This document shows, piece after piece, positions 11,301 through 21,633 of a DNA stretch of 64,000 nucleotides. The first letter of the stretch is position 1; each line of letters starts with the position of its first letter. The notes beneath the pieces were generated by a model that was not told where the DNA came from, made no database searches, and saw nothing but the letters and a program-made list of their open reading frames with translations. The stretch is from Haematococcus lacustris. Its lineage: Eukaryota > Chlorophyta > Chlorophyceae > Chlamydomonadales > Haematococcaceae. The position numbers were made by a program, and so were the translations under genes. The stretch covers positions 7,185,841 through 7,249,840 of the forward strand of contig JASKMD010000019.1 of the NCBI GenBank assembly GCA_030144725.1. Direction: 5' to 3'.

Positions 11301-13071
11301 GCTGGGCGTCACCTGCCAGAGCTATGAGGGCGCGAGCCACTGGATGCGACGGCATACGCACCGCCATGGTGGGCTGTCCACAGGTCACGATGTCAGGCAC
11401 CTGCAGACTGGGGTGGGTTGCAGTGTTGTCTTAGTGTCACTGGTGGTGTTGCTGGGTGAGTAGTCCCAGTCAGCCGTATGCCAACACTATGCCAACACGC
11501 GTGAGTAGTCCCATTCAGCAGTGTGTCAAGGCGACATACTCACCCCTGGAGCCTGCAAACAGCGGCCGCCAAGGCAGCAGCCAGCCCCAGTGGCAAGGCT
11601 GTCAGATGCATAGGCCTAGGCCTTGCCTACACCTCATCTCTCTGAGTGTGAGGTCACACCTGGAGGGGCGTTAGCTTGAGGCAAGGCGTGGCTACCCTTC
11701 TATCCTCGAGCATGTCTGCCCCCATGAACATCTCTTCTGTCTCTCCTACTTGTTCATCCCATCACACCACCCTGGTAACACCCCATCACCCTCCTAAACC
11801 TTGCCTTGACCCTGATCAGGACCCCCAGCTGGCCTGTCTCACCCCGCCCTCTCTCTCCCTACTTTTGGAAATACTCATGCTATTCAAGGGGGCAACCAGC
11901 CACTGCATCCGGCAGTGCAACTGAGCAGCGCCAATCCCCGTTTGTTCCTTTCTAGCCATTCTTACGGCTGGGCATGGCAACTGTGGTACAGTGTCAGCTG
12001 CCTGCTTCCAGCCTCAACATCCATCAGTGCAGCTGGGCAGCCTCCCCACCTGGGGGCTGCGGGGCAGCAGGATGGTGAGCGGTCCTGGCCAGTGTGCCTG
12101 CACAGCTGCCTGGTAGCTGCTGGGCAGCTTCCACCCTGGGGGGTACAGGGCGCTCAGCATGCCCATGTCCGCCACATGCACGATCAGGGGGTTGTCTGCT
12201 GGGCGCTGCTTGGCGGTGTAGATGCGGGCGACCGCTGCAGCACTCAGGGCGTTGGCAGCTAACCCATACACTGTTTCTGTCGGCAGCGCCACCACCTGAT
12301 CCGCTAGCAGCAGGGCAGCTGCAGCATGGAGGGGGGAGAGGGGAGTGGGCATGAGGGCTGTGGTGTTGGTGAGCCTGGGGAGTGGCAGGGGCTGGCCTGC
12401 GAGGGTTGGTGGCTGGTTGGCATCTGGTAGTGCTGCTGGGGGGGCAGCAGCCAGAGGAGGCAGGGGCTGGGTCCCACCTCCTGGGCTGTCCTGACTCGCC
12501 TGATGCGGCTGAACGCCTGCGGGGGCCGTACAGAGGCAGGGCGGCTATCACACTGTCAGGCAGGCTTGCACGGACTACAGTTTGGGGTGAAGGGGGGTGG
12601 GCAAAGGTATGGTGAGGTACACGGAACTGGAGCAGAACCTAGCTTCACCACTGATGGTCTAAAACCTAGGTCCATCACCTAGATAGAGCCTCAGTTTCAG
12701 TGTCACTTTAGCTCATCAGAATCAGCCCAGCACAGCCCCAGCACTAGCACCTAGTGGTACCAGAACACAGCATCACTGCTGGGGTTGCAACATCGTATAG
12801 CTGTAACAAGCACATGAATGTAATCGCTGCCCTCACCAGCTTGCACTATCGCCGCCAGCTCTGGACTGTCAGGGTTGACAACGAGGCATTCTGTGGAAAA
12901 GATGGGATGATGTTGACCGCCGTTGACCGCCAGCGACGGGAAAGACGGCATTAGCGCGGCTGGTGTGGCTGCAGCCCAATACCGCAACTGTCTAGGCTTC
13001 CACTGGTTAGTCGCAACCTGGCTGCGCCGGCAGAGGTGCCAGCAGTGGCTGCAGCGCAGCTGCACACTCAT
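8379..13071 (-). CDS. SUA5: Threonylcarbamoyl-AMP synthase (SUA5/YrdC family)
   Basis: It makes threonylcarbamoyl-AMP from threonine, bicarbonate and ATP for the t6A37 modification of tRNAs. Exons resolved in frame: 13071-12837, 12318-12050, 11400-11313, 11000-10861, 10486-10400 and 10074-9976, then the C-terminal exon from about 9518 to the stop at 8379. YrdC motifs: [54 protein letters not shown] and [13 protein letters not shown]. The SUA5 linker [12 protein letters not shown] and the C-terminal [11 protein letters not shown] follow, so this is the two-domain SUA5 type, not YrdC alone. The junction between 9976 and about 9518 crosses the CCCTG array and is unresolved. A long Pro/Gln/Ala insert (about 9270-8600) enlarges the C-terminal domain. 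ATG 13071 is chosen because the longer frame has no ATG; the first 40 residues could be a targeting peptide. Confidence 0.9.
8695..8783 (-). repeat. GCT/GCA-rich trinucleotide tract coding for poly-Ala
   Basis: On the coding (minus) strand it reads as runs of Ala broken by Gly-Thr, inside the C-terminal exon of SUA5. It lies between the Pro/Gln-rich insert and the conserved C-terminal segment and is probably a disordered linker. Confidence 0.8.
9716..9930 (+). repeat. CCCTG pentanucleotide array
   Basis: Near-perfect tandem CCCTG units, interrupted by two copies of a CCTCCTCTGCACTCCTAC spacer (about 9736 and 9823). It lies in an intron of SUA5 between the [12 protein letters not shown] exon and the C-terminal exon. 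Confidence 0.95.
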
Positions 13072-13659
13072 CTCTCGGCCGCGCCATGCATTCTGGGTCC
13101 TCGGAGAGATGCGCGCTGTGGGCACGTGAGCATGGACGCATTTGTTGGTTCAGAGTTACGTCGGCCGATGGCCACGCTTCACTAAGATGTGCCGTTGAAC
13201 GTACAACAAGCATGAGCATGAGCTATAGGAGCTAGAGGCACACACACATACGAGGGCTCCGCTGCAGTGGGTATTAGGCATGCTAGCAGTAGCCTTTACA
13301 ACAATGAGCTTACAGCCTGTGTTCGATCACAACTCTTGCTTTATGTTCAAAAACTGGTTCGGAGTTACTAAGACGCGCTCTTGCCTTAACCAGTTCAGAT
13401 GTGTAGCATTCCATCGCTACCAGCTCGTTGGGGGATTGTCAGTAGTGTGGCGCCCATTAGTGCGCCGTGGTTGTCGGTTGGAGGAGGTTCCATTGGACGG
13501 GCCGACGACGGTCTGTTCCGTGCCGTTGCTTTGTCTTTGTCCCTACTCCCTACTCTCCGCGCAGCCTTGGACCTTCAACCGCAGCCTTCCTAACGCTCAG
13601 CAGCGAGGTTCCTCGTTCCGACCCGGACGCAGCGCTCTTGGACCAGCGCACAGTGCACA
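13072..13659. promoter_or_regulatory. Divergent promoter region between SUA5 and the UBL-protein gene
   Basis: About 590 bp between two start codons pointing outward. It contains a dispersed repeat around 13117-13157 (CACGTGAGCATGGACGCATTTGTTGG-type) that recurs near 21078. Nothing else is recognised. Confidence 0.4.
13117..13157. repeat. Dispersed repeat, copy 1 (CACGTGAG...TTTGTTGGTTCAG)
   Basis: Shares GCACGTGAG, then ATGCATTTGTTGGTTCAG with a few mismatches, with the segment at 21078-21112, same orientation. Likely a fragment of a transposon family. Confidence 0.55.
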
Positions 13660-15172
13660 ATGGACGGTGGCAGCGGTGTCGCGATGGGCAAGGGCGCCTG
13701 GGATTGCGACACGAACCGCTTGATCCCGCCTGAAAAGGAGGTGCGAGAGGGACCCCCCTCGATGTTTCCCAGCACCCTGCCACCCATAGATATCTGGCAC
13801 CACAGCACCCTCCCCCCCTGCTCGACACTAACCCCACCACCCACCGCCACCACCATCAGCGCCATTTGCACTTCCAATGCATGTGCCATTCTACTGCTGC
13901 ACCACCTCCTCACCATCTCCATTGCTCAGCAGGCTTGCTCCATGCAGGCATGTCTAAACCCAGCACTGCCTGCGCCACCATTGGTAGCAGCAGCAATGTC
14001 TGCTGCCTGAGTGTGTCAGTCAATGCCAGCCTGGGCACTTGCCCTTCACTGTGCAATCCATGCAGCCATGAAGCATCAGACGCAGGCCAGGCTGACAGTC
14101 ACAACTGCGTGAGGTTCCCAGCACTACCAAAGCAGAAACACCCCACACCATGCTTGTCCCTCCTCCTCACAGCGCAACATGCTACCCAGCACAGCACAGG
14201 CTACCCAGCTACCCCCCAGCTTCCACTACCTGCACCCTGTGACTCCGGCTGGTCGCTGACTGCCTTGCTGAGCAGGCCGAGGTGTTTGAAGAGATCGCCA
14301 CTATGGACTACCCCTTTGAAGGCATCCCCACAGTGCCCCCTCGCAAGGACATGGACCACCTGGTGGGCTGTGCTGCAGCTCTGTCTCCCCAGCAGGCGCA
14401 GCGGCAGGGCACAAGGGGCGGGGATGTGCTGACTCAGCGCTGCTACTGTTGATTGCTGTCATTGCTTGCCAGTGTGAAGGGTGGAAGGAGTGTGGATGGC
14501 CTGGGTGACGGCTCGGTCTGTCCTGTGACCCTGACCCTGGACCCTAACCTCCCCCGCCTTAGCCCCCCGCCCTTGCCTGCCCCACAGCGCCATGCCTCAG
14601 CAACTCCATACTGGTCTTATCTTATCCTCTGCAATAGACCCCTGATACCTCGTGCCCACCCCCCACCCCCCTTCTTCCTCTGCTTCACCTTCTCCCTCAG
14701 ACGTTCTTCTGCTCTGGCTGCCGCTACCGGGTCACAGCTCGCCCTGACTGGAGTGTGGAGCGAGTGAAGAAGGCGCTTTGGGCGGGCGGCATTGCGCGCA
14801 GCAACAAGGAGGAGGGGCGGCGGGCCACACCCGGGCTGCAGGACTGGGATGACCTGGTGGGCAGGGGCGGGGTGGGTAGGGTGGGGGAAGGTAGGGGTGG
14901 GCAGGCTGAGTGTGAGGTGGGTGGGATAGTAGGGGTATGTAGGGGTGGTCTAGCGCTTGGCCTGACCTCTGACTGGTTTGACCAGTGGTGCCACCCCTAG
15001 CTGCCTCATGCTGTGCCTGCAGGAGCTGATCTATGCCGGTCAGATCTTGAGCGACAACAGTGCCCCCATGAGCGCTTACCGGGTTCCCCCAGGGTGCCAA
15101 TGCCTCATAGCCATTGAGCGGGCCAAGCTCAGGATGGGCAAGCCTGACCCTGACGCAGCTTTCTGGAACTAG
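13660..15172 (+). CDS. Small protein with C-terminal ubiquitin-like domain
   Basis: Four phase-0 exons (13660-13740, 14276-14362, 14701-14856, 15023-15172) join into 157 residues. The first 50 residues are hydrophilic and include DYPFEGIPTVPPRKD. From about residue 57 the sequence (YRVTARPDWSVERVKKALW, then DWDDLELIYAGQILSD and YRVPPGCQCLIAI) has the layout of a ubiquitin fold: strand, helix beginning SVERVKKAL, the LIYAG-x-L strand typical of ubiquitin-like proteins, and a final hydrophobic strand. The C-terminus ends DAAFWN, with no terminal Gly-Gly, so it is probably a built-in UBL domain rather than a conjugated modifier. I cannot name the family. An additional upstream exon is possible. 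All splice sites are GT-AG. Confidence 0.75.
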
Positions 15173-15518
15173 GTGGTGGTAATGAGCTAGGTGTTGGCAT
15201 CTTTGTGTCTGTCAGCCTGATGGGGCCGCTTGGCTCGAGCTAGGAAGTGGCCTGGGAAGCAGCTCTGGTGCTGAGGGTTTAAAGGTGGATGAGGGACTTT
15301 GTAGCTGGGCGCAGGCAGGGCTGGTCGCGAGGGGCCTCGCGTGGCCACCGCGCCGGCGATGTGTGAATTGTCGACATGGGAATGGACGCTGTCGACATGG
15401 TAGAGGGCTGCACAGGGTGCATCTTCGAAACCTGCAGCACCCTGTCGCTCACCATCCCACATGGCCGCTGGACCTGGTAGTTGGCATGGTGGCAGATGTG
15501 TGGTCCAATGCTACATGG

Positions 15519-15526
15519 TCTACGGC
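15519..15526. repeat. Left target-site duplication of hAT element (TCTACGGC)
   Basis: Identical 8-mer immediately outside the left terminal inverted repeat; the second copy is at 18211-18218. Eight bp is the hallmark duplication length of the hAT superfamily. Confidence 0.9.
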
Positions 15527-16054
15527 CAGGGCTGTGAAGACGACTAGACGAAAAGACTAGACTGTAGACGAACAGACGAAAGACGGATTGTCTACTCGTC
15601 TATAGACGACAACCGAACCGTCTGCTACATTTTCGGCTGCATGTGTCCAATATTTGCATTTGCTAAGCTTCTTCTGTTCTTCCTATTTACATCTTTGTAA
15701 ACTTGCAGTTGCTTACACGTTGATACGAAGGCAATCCTCCATCTCACATCTGATGCATGAGCTCAGAGAGACATACTGTAGACAAGCCAGAGCTGAGGAA
15801 GTATTGCAACCCACGAGCTCTAAGCCGGTCTTACAATACGCACGTGTCCGGTACCGTCTCCACCTGAGGTTGGTGACAACAGCAGACCATGGTCATGCAA
15901 AGCTACCCAGTCTAAGTTTTGCATCTTGCACCCCAGCCTCGCCGCAGCTGCTCCAACGCCATAGCCACTGGCTGATCTGCTTGGCTGCCATCAACAGTGA
16001 CCAGCCGGGACAGGACCTGCTCAGCTTGGCTGAACTGGGCAGGGCTGAACTGGA

Positions 16055-17283
16055 AGTCAGGCGGCCCCAACATGGGGTTGGTAATCTTCATGCAAATACT
16101 CTCTCAATACCGCATCGTTTACGATAGCGTTTGTCACATTGGCAGCCACGGTTTAGTGCGCGTAATCTGACCATCAGCGCTAGCCAATGGAGTCTTTGCT
16201 TGTGTACTGCTACATGTGCCCGCGAACAAATCACAGCGGCGAGACGAGTCTCCTTGGAACGGTGAGCCACATCGCTGTGACCCCATCTACCTAGCGTAGT
16301 GAGCTGGTTCTTCACAAATGGAATGTCCGGCCAACACCCATCGCGATGCCTGCCGGGGGTGCAGGGCGCCTAGACGGGGTGAATGAAACATATAATCGTA
16401 CTCGCTTCCGCCGAATAGCACATTCTGGTCGGCGCACACTAAGGTACCACCGGCTTATACCCCCCCCTCCTCCACTGTGTCCTCCACTGTGTTGCACCCG
16501 CTGCACCCACAAGAAAATGGCTACGAAATGTTTGTTCTTTATCCATTGGCGCATCTAGTGAAACAAACCGCACAACAAACAGCCCAGGCCTCGTTCAGTT
16601 TGACATCTTCAAAGTGACATCATGTTCTCCAAGCAGAATCAGGGCTACGGGCCTGTGGGGTTGCAGTTGAGCTATGAAACTTTGCACGCAGGTGGATGGC
16701 ATGTAGGGGAGTGTAACTCTCAGAGGAGCCGAGTCCTGATTCGGTCATGGTGTGGAGTTGTGTGTCTGACTGCATGGCCCCGGTCCTGAGATCAGCTAAG
16801 GGAGTTGGGGGTCACAGACCAAAGTGTGCTTTTGGCTTATCTGAGTATGAGCGTTTGTAACACTGTCTTAGAGGAGCTTAACCTAGTAAGTAGCACGTTG
16901 TAAGTCCAAATGGTCGAGCTGTGGCATTGCCCTCCAGGTATGGGTAGGAGGTGGGCTCAGTGCCACATTCCCGCATCCGCTTTCCGATCCGACTGCTGCT
17001 TCCGACGCGCATGCTCATGTAGAGCAGCCTAAGCGGCGCGGGCGGTCGAAGCGATGACTGCATGCCTCGCTGTGGCTCAAATTTGAATTACTAACTTTGA
17101 AGCTTTGCTGTGCACGGCCTACTGACTGCATAACTATTCTGGATGGGTGAAAGGTAGCTGGCTGGGTTGCCTACATTGTGAGCCAACTAGCATAATATTT
17201 GGCGTAGTGAGTGCAGAGTTACAGCCGTCCTACTACCAGGGGTCGGTTTCCTGTCATTTTTTGAATGTTGGGGCCGCCTGACT
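16055..17283. mobile_element. Nested DNA element with 19-bp terminal inverted repeats
   Basis: AGTCAGGCGGCCCCAACAT starts at 16055, and its exact reverse complement ends at 17283. The same three bases, GGA, flank both ends, a possible 3-bp target duplication. The left 430 bp are related to an inverted copy at about 60400-60832. No transposase is recognised, so it may be non-autonomous. The superfamily is uncertain. Confidence 0.75.
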
Positions 17284-17426
17284 GGAAGTCCAACAATGTA
17301 GCGAAGGTCAACAATGGCTGCCAAGTACAGCGCCTGGCTGTCACCATACCACAAGCACGCTTTGAAAAGGGGAAGAGCTTCTGCTAGCAGCTCCCTACTG
17401 CCAGCCAGCCAAGCTTGGCTGTATTC

Positions 17427-17783
17427 CTACTGTTGCAGCTCTTGCTGCCGCCCCAGCCAAGACAAGGCGATGGCCACTGGGGTGCTTGCGAGGTGTGGCT
17501 GCACGCAGAAGAGTGAGGGGTCTGCAAACTGGGAGGGGGTGGTTCGCTGCTTGGCAGCCACCAAACACGCGTGCAGTGATTGTAGCTGCCCTTGAGCCAC
17601 CAACGCAGCGGGGTCTTGCTTGCTCACCATGGCCCCCCCTGCTTGCTGTTCATAGTGCATTTCAGCAACTGTCGCGCCGAAGAACACATCTGCCATGTTT
17701 GCTGTGTCAGACTGGATGTCAACCTGAGACCAGCCGTCAACGGTGATAGCCACAAAGGGCAAAGCAGCCAGCCTGCTTGCCAC
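17427..17783 (-). pseudogene. hAT-like transposase fragment
   Basis: A roughly 118-codon open stretch containing LAALPFVAITVDGWSQVD, followed by Ala/Gln-rich sequence. The DGWS(/T) segment after a hydrophobic strand is characteristic of hAT transposases, where the Asp is one of the catalytic acids. No complete transposase can be assembled: upstream minus-strand frames (18110-17800) are broken by stops. It is non-functional as it stands, unless introns are missed. Confidence 0.55.
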
Positions 17784-18152
17784 TTCAGCCTTGACAGCTG
17801 CGGCCTACAATACTCCTCCAATAGCATGTGGCCGCTCAACTATAGCATCATCAGGTCAAGAATATCATGTGAGTAGGCCAACAAGACGAGCTTGGGTCGA
17901 GCTTGCTGCTAGCTTGCTGGCCACGCAACTCTCAGTCTTTGCTATTTCGGCTGCAGCAGCACTCGATACGGAGTTCATTGTGGACGATGAGCACTTGTGC
18001 ATCAGTGGGCATGGAAGGCTGCTGCATCGCCGATAGCCTACGCGCATTTGATGAGCCTGGCGGGTCCATCGCATTGTACAACGCTCAGCAGTCACAGGGA
18101 CGGTCACACGGATAGACAGACATGTCTACAGATTGACAGACGAAAGACGGGT

Positions 18153-18183
18153 GGTTGAGACGAAAAGACGTCGTCTTTTCGTC
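18153..18183. repeat. Subterminal palindrome of the hAT element
   Basis: AGACGAAAAGACG-T-CGTCTTTTCGTCT is a near-perfect palindrome with 13-bp arms, about 30 bp inside the right terminus. Related but imperfect copies occur at the left end (15540-15610). Confidence 0.85.
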
Positions 18184-18210
18184 TGCAGACGACGTCTTGT
18201 CACAGCCCTG

Positions 18211-18218
18211 TCTACGGC
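18211..18218. repeat. Right target-site duplication of hAT element (TCTACGGC)
   Basis: Identical to the 8-mer at 15519-15526. Confidence 0.9.
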
Positions 18219-18728
18219 AGCAGGGCAGGTTTTTTTTTTACATGAGTAGGCTGTGCACGTACTTTCGCATGTTAACGCTGTCTCCGTTGAAACCAGCACG
18301 GCTGAAGACCCCGCCTCTCCCCCTCCCTCTCGAGCTACTTGCTGTCCCAATATAATCCGATGTGGTGGGCACAGCATGTAATCCACATGGACAAGAGCGT
18401 GGCTTCACGCGCTTGTGATAGCCACACGTCAAACACACGCGGTGCTGAAACCCTCCCGGCCCACTACCTTACTACTACACTTAGTGGTCGAGGGTCATTT
18501 GAGGTCTTGGCCTACGCTGGCTTGTAATCACCTGCACGTGCCTAACTTGGCGTTGGCAAGGATCGCCATTTGCAAGCGGGTAGGCACTAAACATGTGCTA
18601 GATGGTGCCAGCAGCAACGAGCACCAGGTGCTGCGGGCCAACCACGGGCGTCACATTTGTGCGTGCAAAAGCGTTCCTTAAGATACTCGGGTTTCTGACA
18701 CTAGAACGGACATTTGCGCTGCATTAAG

Positions 18729-20260
18729 ATGGCTTCCATCGCAAGCAAGAAGCAGATGGCATGCCGGCCACTAGCGGCCAGCCGGCGACCCCTGGCCACA
18801 AAAGCTTTGTTCCAAAGCCGGACAAATGTGAAGACCACAAAGCAGGCAGCTGCTGCTCCGAAGCCCAAGAAGGAGGAGGAAGCGGTCGTTGAGACGTGAG
18901 TGCTCTCACCCAACAAATCCCTACGTCGCCGGGCCATGTCAGCCACGCCTGCGTCGGTACTTGCGCGACGTATGTTTTTGCAGCCGGGATAGCATGATGA
19001 GCCAGGTCGTGCAAGCATTAGACTTTTCCCAACCTCGGTCACGCAAGGATGCTGATTTGTTGTGGGAGACGAAGCAGAACTGGAAGAAAGGTATGGGCAG
19101 TGCTGCCAACAAAAGTTCCACCCACTGTTGAGTTGACACTCGCAAGTTCCCACACCCCAAACTTCTTTCATCTCTCTTTGTTGCAGGCGAAAGCAAGATG
19201 GATCGTGAGGCATGTGAGTTGAAGTGTGGATGTTCTCACCTGCAATAGTGGAAAGCATGAGCATGGGCGCCTCTGTGTGCATTTGCTGCCATACATGCTC
19301 CCCACTCTTCTCACACTGGCGCAATTTTTAACTCGATACAGACAAAGCTCTTCGACGCAAGATCGGAGGGACATACAAAGATTACTTCAAGGTGTGGTGC
19401 GCACCTGGCCATGTGCATGGAATGGGGTTTGGGTGCTGCTTTTCTACTTCCCATGTAGTCCATCTGGTTTCCTTGCGCATGTCATGGAGGCTGTCGGTGG
19501 TGCTGGTGCATACTCTGAATCAAGTCATTGGGGTGCAGCATAGACACATGCCTGCTAAGTTGATCTCGATTGAGTGAACTAGGATGGACAGATTTGGCAT
19601 GTGATGATGGTTTCACATTGTGCTAACCGTCAGCCTGGTATGACTGCTTTGTGCATGGCTACTTTTATCTCAACGTGGCTGGCATGACATGCTTGCATGA
19701 CAGGAGTATGTGGAGGAGGAGCGTGTGGAGAACACATACTACAAGCCCTCTGATTCCACAGGTACGCCGTGGGTGTGGGCTATGCAGCCAACTGCCTGGG
19801 CTGATCACAGCAGCGGGGCGGCTACAGGTGTCTTGACCACACGAAAGCAATGGGCAAGGCAGCCCATCGCCCTTGGGGCTGGAGCTGTGGGTATGGGAGG
19901 CTGCCAGGCCTGACAGGGTCTAGGCAGGTGAGGATACTAGATGTCAAGCCAGACCTCACATAGATAATGCCACAGCCGCTTGGCCCTCTGAGTGGTTTGG
20001 CCGGCTGCTAGGTAATCTCTAGGTGGCTCAGTGGGGCTGCAAGGCAACCAAGCGAGGCTAACAGCCTTATGGCCAATAGCTTCAGAGGTGTAGGCCATCA
20101 TCATTACCATCATCATCATCAGCTTGGTGACCAGCCATGAGTGTGACTGTCACCCCTGTGTGTTGCTTTCACAGGCACTGTCCCTTACCTCCCACTGTTG
20201 GTGGGGGTGCTGCTGGCCATGCTGGGCACCACGGTCTATGTGGTCAGCTCTACGAGCTAG
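18729..20260 (+). CDS. Predicted chloroplast-targeted single-pass membrane protein, family unknown
   Basis: Six exons join in frame: 18729-18895, 18984-19090, 19187-19213, 19344-19391, 19704-19761 and 20175-20260, about 164 residues from ATG 18729. The first 40 residues (MASIASKKQMACRPLAASRR...) are rich in Ala, Ser, Arg and Lys and lack acid, as in algal chloroplast transit peptides. A charged Lys/Pro/Glu linker follows, then a middle domain with QVVQALDF, DADLLWETK, ALRRKIGGTYKDYFKEYVE and VENTYYKP. The last exon encodes a single hydrophobic helix (PYLPLLVGVLLAMLGTTVYV) ending SSTS. A thylakoid or envelope location is inferred. I do not recognise the family. TGTAA, a green-algal poly(A) signal, occurs at about 20784. 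Confidence 0.8.
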
Positions 20261-20883
20261 TAAGCGGGCACAGTGCGCTGGGCCCAGGCTGGACGGGCTG
20301 CTCTGTGTTGTGTTGGTCGGCTCAGGCTGATATCAATATCTAATTCTGACCCTGACCCTAGCTGACAACCCTGCCAGGAGGGCAGGGCGACGCCACATTG
20401 AGCCATGCAGCTGTATCCTTATAGCCCAAGGCGTCTTCGGGAGTGAGGTCAGGTTGCTGGGAACAATCGGAGGTATGTGGGCTGTTAACCATGCTTAGGC
20501 CGGGCTCTGACATGGTTGTACGTTTTCAAGCTATCGACTGCACCAAGCCCAGGTGGCATCTGGCATTATGGCTGTGGCTCAGCATGGACTGAGCTGACTG
20601 TAGCTATGGCTTGTGGCACATTTTGATTGGGTTAGGACACCCACAGCTGCCATGATGCAATAGCTTGTAGGCTTGTTTTGGCATCATATTGTGCTCGGGC
20701 CTTTCTTTAATGGTGATTGTGTGGACGTATTATTGAGAGGGAGATGAGAGGAAGGAAGCGAGAGTAAGAGAGAACATGCTGCGGTGTAATTCTGTATTGT
20801 TTCTGCTAAGTCCTTAGTGTTGTACACAGGGCCCTGCAAGAACGTTGCGGCAATCCTCCAAGTCTCATTACGGCAAAATCTCC

Positions 20884-20946
20884 CGTTGCCGGCACTCCGG
20901 TTGGCGACCTGATGTCCCCCCCCGCTTCGATAATGTTGCTCAGTCC
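20884..20946. repeat. Dispersed repeat, copy 1 (GTTGCCGGCACTCCGGTTGG...)
   Basis: Shares GTTGCCGGCACTCCGGTTGG, CGACCT(A/G)ATG, a C-run and T(T/C)(C/G)AATAATGTTG with 59579-59655, same orientation. A member of a dispersed repeat family. Confidence 0.7.
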
Positions 20947-21077
20947 CTGCGATCCCCCCAGCTCAGCACCCACCTGCCCAGGACCCCCCTCCCCATGCCC
21001 CGGCCCCCATTGCCCAGGGATCCCTCTACCTCCCCCTGCCCAGGACCAGAGGCTAGACGTAAGAGAACGGCGCAGTG

Positions 21078-21112
21078 AGCACGTGAGTATTGATGCATTT
21101 GTTGGTTCAGCT
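21078..21112. repeat. Dispersed repeat, copy 2 (CACGTGAG...TTTGTTGGTTCAG)
   Basis: Matches 13117-13157; see that entry. Confidence 0.55.
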
Positions 21113-21633
21113 GCATTCCAAGGCAGTTAGTCACTTGGTTGTCTTTACTGCGGTTATCAGCACCCCCGCCCCTTCTTCAGCTCTAATACAAAATGTCACT
21201 TTCTGCAACACCAATTGAATGATATGTCACAAACATGCAAGTTACCATTATTGTTTGGAATATCCATAGAAAACCCCGGCTGCTCCTTGATGAAGGGCGA
21301 TGAGTGCACGAGTATCTTCAGTAGCATTGCACACACATGCCCACCACCCATAAGTCTGAGCCAGCGCTGAGCCTTTGTGAAGGCGCATGCAAGAACTGTG
21401 CGCCCCATGCAACACATCGGCACAGTATTGCTTGATGCACAGCAGCTCCCCCATCCTATGATGATGATGGTAAGTTACTATCGCCAGCCTGGTATGGCTA
21501 GTTACACTTACCCAACAGCATTATGGCTATGGTGAAGTGGAATCTGGATGCGACAGCGTAAGTCAGGGCTGCCCATCACATGCCCCGCCCTACCCCAACA
21601 ACCCACCATACAGCTGCCTCCAGCATGCCTCCA

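Larger units (their letters stand above)
15527..18210 (-). mobile_element. hAT-superfamily DNA transposon (2.68 kb, degenerate coding)
   Basis: The ends are inverted: CAGGGCTGTGA at 15527 and TCACAGCCCTG ending at 18210, flanked by perfect 8-bp direct repeats TCTACGGC. The CAGGG start and 8-bp duplication fit hAT elements. Both subterminal regions are dense in GACGAAAAGAC and GTCTTTTCGTC motifs, as transposase-binding sites often are. On the minus strand 17783-17427 there is an open stretch with ITVDGWSQVD, resembling the hAT transposase core. Stops in neighbouring frames indicate decay. A second element occupies 16055-17283 within it. The intact duplication suggests a fairly recent insertion. 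Confidence 0.88.
20261..21633. other. Intergenic region with repeat fragments
   Basis: Lies between the 3' ends of the membrane-protein gene (+) and the SFI1-like gene (-). It holds two dispersed repeat fragments (20884-20946 and 21078-21112). A minus-strand open stretch at 21196-21423 has no recognisable motif and is not called. Confidence 0.6.
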
